Positions 7,290-11,260 of a stretch of DNA of 11,260 nt are shown piece by piece. Location: NCBI GenBank assembly GCA_041855735.1, contig JBHAEV010000128.1, forward strand, positions 1 through 11,260, in the 5' to 3' direction. A program made the position numbers and the translations under genes. Numbering within the stretch: position 1 is the stretch's first letter; the number at the start of each line of letters is the position of its first letter. The notes under the pieces were generated by a model. The model saw only the letters and a program-made list of their open reading frames with translations. It had not been told where the DNA came from and made no database searches. Source of the stretch: CALALP01 sp041855735. GTDB lineage: Bacteria; Bacillota; Clostridia; Lachnospirales; Lachnospiraceae.

Positions 7290-8393
7290 CTACAGCAATG
7301 ACCGGAACGGAATATTCTGCGGCGCCTCAAAGCAATCCTCAAATCCCCTTCTGTAATGATATTCTCTCTTTGCCTTATCGGTCGGATAGACATACTTTCC
7401 TCCCACAGCCCAGATGAACGGATGGAATTTGTATTCAAGCTTGTGTTTTTTCATTTCATACAATGCGACAATCTCATTCGTATCCGCCTGGAAATTCGTC
7501 CAGACATCGTGATGAATCGGAATGACCACATCACATCTTGTGGCTTCCGCCATACGAAGGATGTCGATCGAAGTCATCTTATCCTGCATGCCGATCGGAT
7601 TTTCTCCGTAAGAGCCGAAACTCACATCAATATCGTAGTCTTTGCCGTGTTTCGCATAGTATACGGAGTAGTGAGAATCGCCGCTGTGATAGATATTGCC
7701 TCCCGGTGTTTTGATCAGATAGTTGACCGCCTTGTCATCCATATCCGTCGGGCATTTTCCGGTCAATTCCTCTCTGTCCGGACCGGTGGAGTCCGTCGTC
7801 ACAAGACAGGTTCTGTCAAAGGAATCCAGCGCCACGATTTCCAGGTCCTTGATCTTGATGACATCGCCCGGCTTTACCACGATGCATCTTTCTTTCGGAA
7901 CCCCCCACTTCATCCATGTTTCCACGCTCTTAAGCGGTCCGATGAACGGCACCGGAATTTCCTTTCCGCTCTCATCCGTGGTGGTCAATCCCTTCTGAAT
8001 CACATGTGCCGCAAGTTCCACACTCATATGATCCTGATGATAATGCGTGGCAAGCACCGCATCAATCTTCTGAATCGCAAACGGATCGATCACAAACGGC
8101 ACCGCCCGAAGATTCGGCTGCATCGCTCTGGCTCCGACCATGTTCGCCATCTGATGACCTACCGCCATCTTTCCGTCTCCATGACTTCTCTTTCCGTTTC
8201 CGCACCAGAGATCAATGGAAATATTGGCTCCACCCGGTGTTTTGAACCAGATTCCCGTACATCCGAGCCACCACATCGCCACCGTTCCCGGTTTTACCTC
8301 TTCACTCTCAATCTCCTCATTGAGCCATGTTCCCCATTCCGGAAATGTGGAAAGAATCCACTTCTCCCTGGTCAATTCACTTACTTTGCTCAT
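7290..8393 (-). CDS. ulaG: L-ascorbate-6-phosphate lactonase
   Basis: This metallo-beta-lactamase-fold enzyme hydrolyses L-ascorbate-6-P to 3-keto-L-gulonate-6-P in the cytoplasm, the first step after PTS uptake. It has 367 residues (E. coli UlaG 354). Seen: WWLGCTGIWFKT at 41-52 at the fold start, the metal motif H117-x-H119-x-D121-H122, HSGDSHYS with D239, IPIHHD with H294/H295, and a C-terminal PFRSLL typical of UlaG. The ATG at 8393 has AGGAGG with a short spacer. It is first in the unit, 44 nt behind the predicted transcription start, and is separated from the PTS genes by the tandem repeat. Confidence 0.97.
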   Translation of the reverse strand: MSKVSELTREKWILSTFPEWGTWLNEEIESEEVKPGTVAMWWLGCTGIWFKTPGGANISIDLWCGNGKRSHGDGKMAVGHQMANMVGARAMQPNLRAVPFVIDPFAIQKIDAVLATHYHQDHMSVELAAHVIQKGLTTTDESGKEIPVPFIGPLKSVETWMKWGVPKERCIVVKPGDVIKIKDLEIVALDSFDRTCLVTTDSTGPDREELTGKCPTDMDDKAVNYLIKTPGGNIYHSGDSHYSVYYAKHGKDYDIDVSFGSYGENPIGMQDKMTSIDILRMAEATRCDVVIPIHHDVWTNFQADTNEIVALYEMKKHKLEYKFHPFIWAVGGKYVYPTDKAKREYHYRRGFEDCFEAPQNIPFRSLL

Positions 8394-8443
8394 AATAACC
8401 TCCTGCTGAAAGCTTTGTTGAAATTGCCTGTTTTGTTTCTTTC

Positions 8444-8472
8444 ATCATAGCATTTTACATCCGGAAAAACAA
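8444..8472 (-). promoter_or_regulatory. Predicted sigma-A promoter of the ula unit
   Basis: Read on the minus strand: TTGTTT as -35 (8472-8467), a 17-nt spacer, and an extended -10 TGCTATGAT whose hexamer TATGAT is at 8449-8444. Transcription would start near 8437, giving a leader of about 44 nt before the ulaG ATG. The -35 matches consensus only in TTG, but the TGN extension compensates. The DNA immediately upstream is A-rich on this strand and could act as an UP element. Confidence 0.65.
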
Positions 8473-8480
8473 TGATATTT

Positions 8481-8617
8481 TATGTTGCTTTGCATTATTA
8501 ATGTTCATTTTAAATATTTCTTCATTTTTCACAATGGTAAACTGTGGTTATTGCGCCATTTTATGTTAGTTTATATGTTCTTTTTATTTCCTTGTGCACA
8601 TTGTATGTTTTTCATGA
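8481..8617. promoter_or_regulatory. AT-rich zone with repeated TATGTT motifs, possible regulator sites
   Basis: On the plus strand TATGTT followed by a T-rich run occurs at 8481, 8562, 8574 and 8604, and a close variant AATGTT at 8500. The zone also holds an 11-bp palindrome CATTA-T-TAATG (8493-8503), a direct repeat of TTCATTTT (8504 and 8521) and the palindrome TTTCATGAAA (8610-8619). All lie upstream of the ula -35, where an activator or repressor could bind. Base composition alone could create some of these matches, so the call is tentative. Confidence 0.3.
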
Positions 8618-8893
8618 AATTTTATTTTATTTATATCAGAATTTCTTTTGTTTTTTCTCTCCCGGGGAGTTTGTGGTATCGTTTCCATATTTCATGGAAG
8701 ACCGTTTTCTACGCGAAGATGATGCGCTGAACCTTTATCACCCCTAAAACATATCCCATTCTCCGTTCAAACATTCGATCAGCCTCTTATATCTTATTTT
8801 CTTTCCGACAGCGGCTTTCACCCCGAACAATAGGCACGGAATTTTCGTCAACTTTACGGTATTTGATATAAATTTATTCTTTCCTTTTAACAC

Positions 8894-8922
8894 TTGCGAT
8901 GTTTTTTATCATCCTTTATAAT
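8894..8922 (+). promoter_or_regulatory. Predicted sigma-A promoter of the DUF1576 gene
   Basis: TTGCGA (8894-8899), a 17-nt spacer, and a perfect TATAAT (8917-8922). The start of transcription would be near 8929, giving a leader of about 73 nt before the ATG at 9002. The AT-rich sequence before the -35 supports promoter function. Confidence 0.7.
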
Positions 8923-8936
8923 AAAAACAGTTTGTT

Positions 8937-8969
8937 TGCCGGTCTGTATGCGCTTGTAAGCGGCCGGCA
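8937..8969 (+). promoter_or_regulatory. Leader hairpin upstream of the DUF1576 gene
   Basis: TGCCGG (8937-8942) pairs with CCGGCA (8964-8969), and inside it CGCT (8951-8954) pairs with AGCG (8959-8962) around a TGTA loop. The stem begins about 8 nt after the predicted transcription start and ends 32 nt before the start codon. It could stabilise the 5' end of the message or be part of a small regulatory leader. There is no T-tract, so it is not a terminator. No known riboswitch class is recognised. Confidence 0.4.
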
Positions 8970-9001
8970 TTCGAATAAAACGCATTTGGAACGGAGGGAA
9001 T

Positions 9002-10297
9002 ATGAGTATTTCAGAAAAGATCAGAACAAGGCACGGTTTTCTTCCAACATGGGAGAGATATCTCATTATGAGTATGATGCCGATCTACTTCATGCTGATC
9101 GGATTCACCAAACAGAAGCCGAAAGCGATCTTTGACGGCATCCTTCGCATTATTGAAGAACCGGACTTATTGATCACGGATTATTTTGTGGTCGGAGGCG
9201 TCGGAGCCAGCTTCATGAATGCCGGAATACTCACATTGCTGTGTCTGATCATCCTGTATTTTACGAAGGCCACATTCGACGGCTATTGCATCGCCTCGAT
9301 GAGTCTGATGTTCGGCTTTTCACTCTTCGGGAAGAACTTATTCAACATCTGGTCCATCTTGCTCGGATATATTTTATATGCCAAAATCCACCGTATTCCG
9401 ATTAAGCAATACATTCACCTCGGTTTTTACGGAACCAGCCTGTCTCCGATTATTACACATATTATGAGAATCGGAGGGCTGCCGGGCATCTGGCAGTTTT
9501 CACTGGCGCTTCTGACCGGACTTGTTATCGGTTATGTGCTGGTACCGGTTTCCTTGAACGCGAAGCACGCACACAAGGGATATTCCTTGTATAATGTCGG
9601 CTTTTCCTGCGGAATCATTGCAACGGTTGTGGTTTCACTTTTAAAATCATACGGTGTTTCCATGGAAACCCGACTGATTTGGGACAAAACAAACAATCTG
9701 TTCAGTATTACGATTCTGACCATTCTTTATATGGCAATGATCATCCCCTCCCTGGTTTTCGGAAAAAAAGAGGCCATTCGAAAGTATTTGCTGCTGCTGA
9801 AAGAAAGCGGTGTGGGAGGTGTTGATTTTCTGAGCAAATACGGCGATTGGCCCACGCTGCTGAACATCGGAATCAACGGGCTTTTCGCCACCTGGTTCGT
9901 CTATCTGATCGGTGCCGATTTGAACGGTCCGTCCATCGGTTCCATGTTCTGCATCATCGGTTTCAGCGCAACCGGCAAGCATATTCGCAACATTGCGCCG
10001 ATCATGCTCGGTGTGTATCTGGCAGACTTTTTTAAAGTCTGGAATATCTCGGATCCCGGCCCGACACTGGCTCTGATTCTGTCCACCACTTTGGCACCGA
10101 TTGCCGGAGAATTCGGTGTACTCTGGGGAATACTGGCAGGTTTTATCCATTCCTCCGTGGCATTGAATGTCGGTGTTATTTATCACGGTACCAATCTGTA
10201 TAACAACGGATTTGCCGGAGGTATCGTCGCCATCTTTCTTGTGCCGGTTATTCAAGCCATCCGAAGCCGAAAAAAACCGTCCGACAGTTACAAATAA
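9002..10297 (+). CDS. DUF1576-family polytopic membrane protein, probable transporter
   Basis: This 431-residue integral membrane protein resembles the DUF1576 family found in Firmicutes; no function is established. It has about ten or more hydrophobic segments starting near residue 20. An internal duplication is plain: GFSLFGK..NI..I.LG at 105-122 matches GFSATGK..NI.PI.LG at 320-337 (10 of 18 identical), SLSPI near 146-150 matches TLAPI near 363-367, and LYN-x-GF-xx-GI-x-A occurs at 196-207 and 399-410. Such two-fold repeats are the rule in secondary transporters and channels, so a transport role is inferred. The ATG at 9002 has GGAGGG about 3-4 nt upstream. It has its own promoter, is transcribed away from the ula unit and is followed by the structured element at 10369. 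Its substrate is unknown; a link to ascorbate metabolism is possible from position alone. Confidence 0.8.
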   Translation: MSISEKIRTRHGFLPTWERYLIMSMMPIYFMLIGFTKQKPKAIFDGILRIIEEPDLLITDYFVVGGVGASFMNAGILTLLCLIILYFTKATFDGYCIASMSLMFGFSLFGKNLFNIWSILLGYILYAKIHRIPIKQYIHLGFYGTSLSPIITHIMRIGGLPGIWQFSLALLTGLVIGYVLVPVSLNAKHAHKGYSLYNVGFSCGIIATVVVSLLKSYGVSMETRLIWDKTNNLFSITILTILYMAMIIPSLVFGKKEAIRKYLLLLKESGVGGVDFLSKYGDWPTLLNIGINGLFATWFVYLIGADLNGPSIGSMFCIIGFSATGKHIRNIAPIMLGVYLADFFKVWNISDPGPTLALILSTTLAPIAGEFGVLWGILAGFIHSSVALNVGVIYHGTNLYNNGFAGGIVAIFLVPVIQAIRSRKKPSDSYK

Positions 10298-10368
10298 TTC
10301 TTCCGACTTGCAAGCCGATTTGATTTACAGACAAATTCGATTCATAACCACATTCGATTTACGGCATC

Positions 10369-10487
10369 AAAAAACCGCCCCCGGACCGTGCGCATGCTCA
10401 TCATCCCGTTTTTGTCGGGAAGCATATCGCTGTCCGTACCGTCTTGCCGCATCGGCAAAGAAAGTACATTCAAGGGGCGTTTTTTTT
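10369..10487. terminator. Structured three-arm element between convergent genes (bidirectional terminator or small RNA)
   Basis: An outer stem pairs CGCCCC (10376-10381) with GGGGCG (10474-10479). It is followed by eight T on the plus strand, and by GG and six T when read on the minus strand. Inside are two further arms. Arm 2 pairs GGAC (10383-10386)/GTCC (10432-10435), GCG (10390-10392)/CGC (10428-10430), ATGCT (10394-10398)/AGCAT (10421-10425) and CCCG (10405-10408)/CGGG (10416-10419). Arm 3 pairs GTAC (10436-10439)/GTAC (10464-10467) and TTGCCG (10444-10449)/CGGCAA (10453-10458). The convergent flanking genes lack any other terminator, so shared termination is the simplest role; a structured RNA or an inverted-repeat element is also possible. 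Confidence 0.6.
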
Positions 10488-10544
10488 GATGAAAACCTCT
10501 ATTTCGTCACAATTTTCGTCGGGTATCCGCTTTGCTTTTTACGG

Positions 10545-11225
10545 CTACTTCACCCATGCGCCATTCGCATTTACAAAGTATCCGTCCGGTGTTGTCTCAT
10601 TGGAATACATCGATCCGAGCGGCCTGGAATTCGGAATTTTCTTGTAATACCACTCTCCGTCCGAATGCTTTTCCCATGTCCACATTGCGGTATACGGATT
10701 GAAATAATACCATACGCCGTCAATCTGCTGCCATTCTTTCAACATAAGTCCATCGGATAAACGCAAGTAATACCAGCGGCCGTCCTGCGGATCCAGATGC
10801 CAGCCCTTTTTCAGACTGTCTCTTGTTGTTCCCGAATAATATTTCCAGTCTTCGTTTGCCTCGTTCTCCAGTATCCATCCCTGTTTCACCGTAGAGGTCA
10901 CTCTCGGTGTGACGCCTCCGCTCGATCCGCCGGTTGAAGATGATGTGGTCGGCGCAGTCGTTGCAGCCGGCGTTGTAACAGTTGCCGCAGTCGTTGCTGC
11001 GGCGGTTGTCGCTGCGGTCGTAACGGTTGCCGCGGTGGTTGTCGCAACCGGTGTCGGGGACACCACACTCGACTCCGCCGGAGCCGTAGCCGTAGGCGGC
11101 ACCAGAGTGGTTGTCGGTAAAAATCCGTATGCATCCTGCTTCGGCAAAATCACCGCCACACTCGCCAGCGCCATGGTTGACAGCAAAAATGCAGCTGTTT
11201 TTTTCATACTCCCTTTGTTTTTCAT
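10545..11225 (-). CDS. Secreted cell-wall-binding repeat protein with Thr/Ala-rich linker
   Basis: This 226-residue exported protein starts with a signal peptide: basic MKNKGSMKK, a hydrophobic stretch at about 10-27, and likely cleavage near residues 31-34 (QDAYG). Residues 36-104 form a Thr/Ala/Pro/Ser-rich linker ending in SSSTGGSSGG. Residues 115-226 carry about five degenerate aromatic repeats of the choline-/glucan-binding (CW_binding) type, for example GRWYYL..SDGLMLKEW, GVWYYF, GEWYYKK and a final GYFVNANGAWVK. It has no catalytic domain, so it is probably a wall-anchored surface or adhesion-type protein. The ATG at 11225 is chosen for GAGGAG 5 nt upstream; the frame extends seven codons further with no better start. 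Its promoter is outside the window. Pairing with DUF1576 is convergent, so no shared operon. Confidence 0.88.
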   Translation of the reverse strand: MKNKGSMKKTAAFLLSTMALASVAVILPKQDAYGFLPTTTLVPPTATAPAESSVVSPTPVATTTAATVTTAATTAAATTAATVTTPAATTAPTTSSSTGGSSGGVTPRVTSTVKQGWILENEANEDWKYYSGTTRDSLKKGWHLDPQDGRWYYLRLSDGLMLKEWQQIDGVWYYFNPYTAMWTWEKHSDGEWYYKKIPNSRPLGSMYSNETTPDGYFVNANGAWVK

Positions 11226-11260
11226 CTGAACTCCTCTTCTGATCAAAAAGAATGCTCTCA

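Larger units (their letters stand above)
8394..9001. other. Divergent intergenic control region
   Basis: This 608-bp gap lies between divergently transcribed ulaG and the DUF1576 gene. It holds the ula promoter (8444-8472, minus), a T-rich zone on the plus strand (about 8475-8660) with repeated TATGTT motifs, and the promoter and leader hairpin of the plus-strand gene (8894-8969). The part from about 8660 to 8890 shows no gene, terminator or repeat that I can support. A plus-strand frame at 8482-8730 would encode a Phe-rich peptide with no ribosome binding site and looks like translated AT-rich DNA. Confidence 0.8.

Noticed and set aside
7103..7438. Minus-strand frames through the tandem repeat giving Gly/Arg/Ala-rich repeat peptides
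   Set aside because: Most units are 35 bp, so frame shifts between copies; the frames overlap ulaG and no ribosome binding site was seen.
8405..8420. Possible cre-like sequence TGAAAGCTTTGTTG in the ulaG leader
   Set aside because: The central CG and the terminal CA of the consensus are both missing.
8660..8675. CTCCCGGGGAG dyad near a T-rich stretch as a terminator
   Set aside because: The arms leave no room for a loop, and no gene ends nearby.
8482..8730. Plus-strand frame for an 82-residue Phe/Tyr-rich peptide
   Set aside because: No ribosome binding site, and the composition simply reflects T-rich promoter DNA.
8954..8970. Possible catabolite-responsive (cre) site TGTAAGCGGCCGGCA
   Set aside because: Only the left half fits the consensus; the right half lacks the A/T-rich end and CA, and the bases are better explained by the leader hairpin.

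Overview
The window looks like a Firmicutes chromosome, probably a Clostridia/Lachnospiraceae-type commensal. The signs are strong AGGAGG-type ribosome binding sites, tightly packed PTS sugar operons, a DUF1576 membrane protein and a secreted protein with aromatic cell-wall-binding repeats. The genus cannot be fixed from the sequence alone.

About three quarters of the window (1-8393, minus strand) is one polycistronic unit for vitamin C (L-ascorbate) uptake and fermentation. In order of transcription it reads: ulaG (L-ascorbate-6-P lactonase), a 200-bp gap carrying a GC-rich tandem hairpin repeat, ulaC (PTS IIA), ulaA (IIC), ulaB (IIB), a perfect 10-bp inverted repeat, a DeoR-family regulator, ulaE (3-epimerase), an unexplained cytoplasmic FG-GAP/VCBS-like protein, ulaF/araD (4-epimerase), a small transaldolase, and the first 151 codons of transketolase, which runs off the left edge. 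Several junctions overlap (regulator/ulaE 8 bp, ulaE/FG-GAP 11 bp, araD/tal 1 bp as TAATG). No clear rho-independent terminator is visible between ulaG and tkt.

The enzymes form a nearly complete route. Ascorbate is phosphorylated on import and opened to 3-keto-L-gulonate-6-P. After decarboxylation, L-xylulose-5-P becomes L-ribulose-5-P and then D-xylulose-5-P. Transaldolase and transketolase move this into glycolysis. The decarboxylase step (UlaD) is not encoded in the window and must lie to the left of it, elsewhere, or be replaced.

The 608-bp divergent gap (8394-9001) holds a good minus-strand promoter for the ula unit, an AT-rich upstream zone with repeated TATGTT motifs, and a good plus-strand promoter plus a leader hairpin for the next gene. 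That gene (9002-10297, plus) encodes a DUF1576 polytopic membrane protein with a clear internal duplication. It converges on a secreted, Thr/Ala-rich cell-wall-binding protein (10545-11225, minus). Between them lies a compact element that can fold as a three-way junction on either strand and has a T-tract at each end. It is either an elaborate bidirectional terminator, a small structured RNA, or a small inverted-repeat element.
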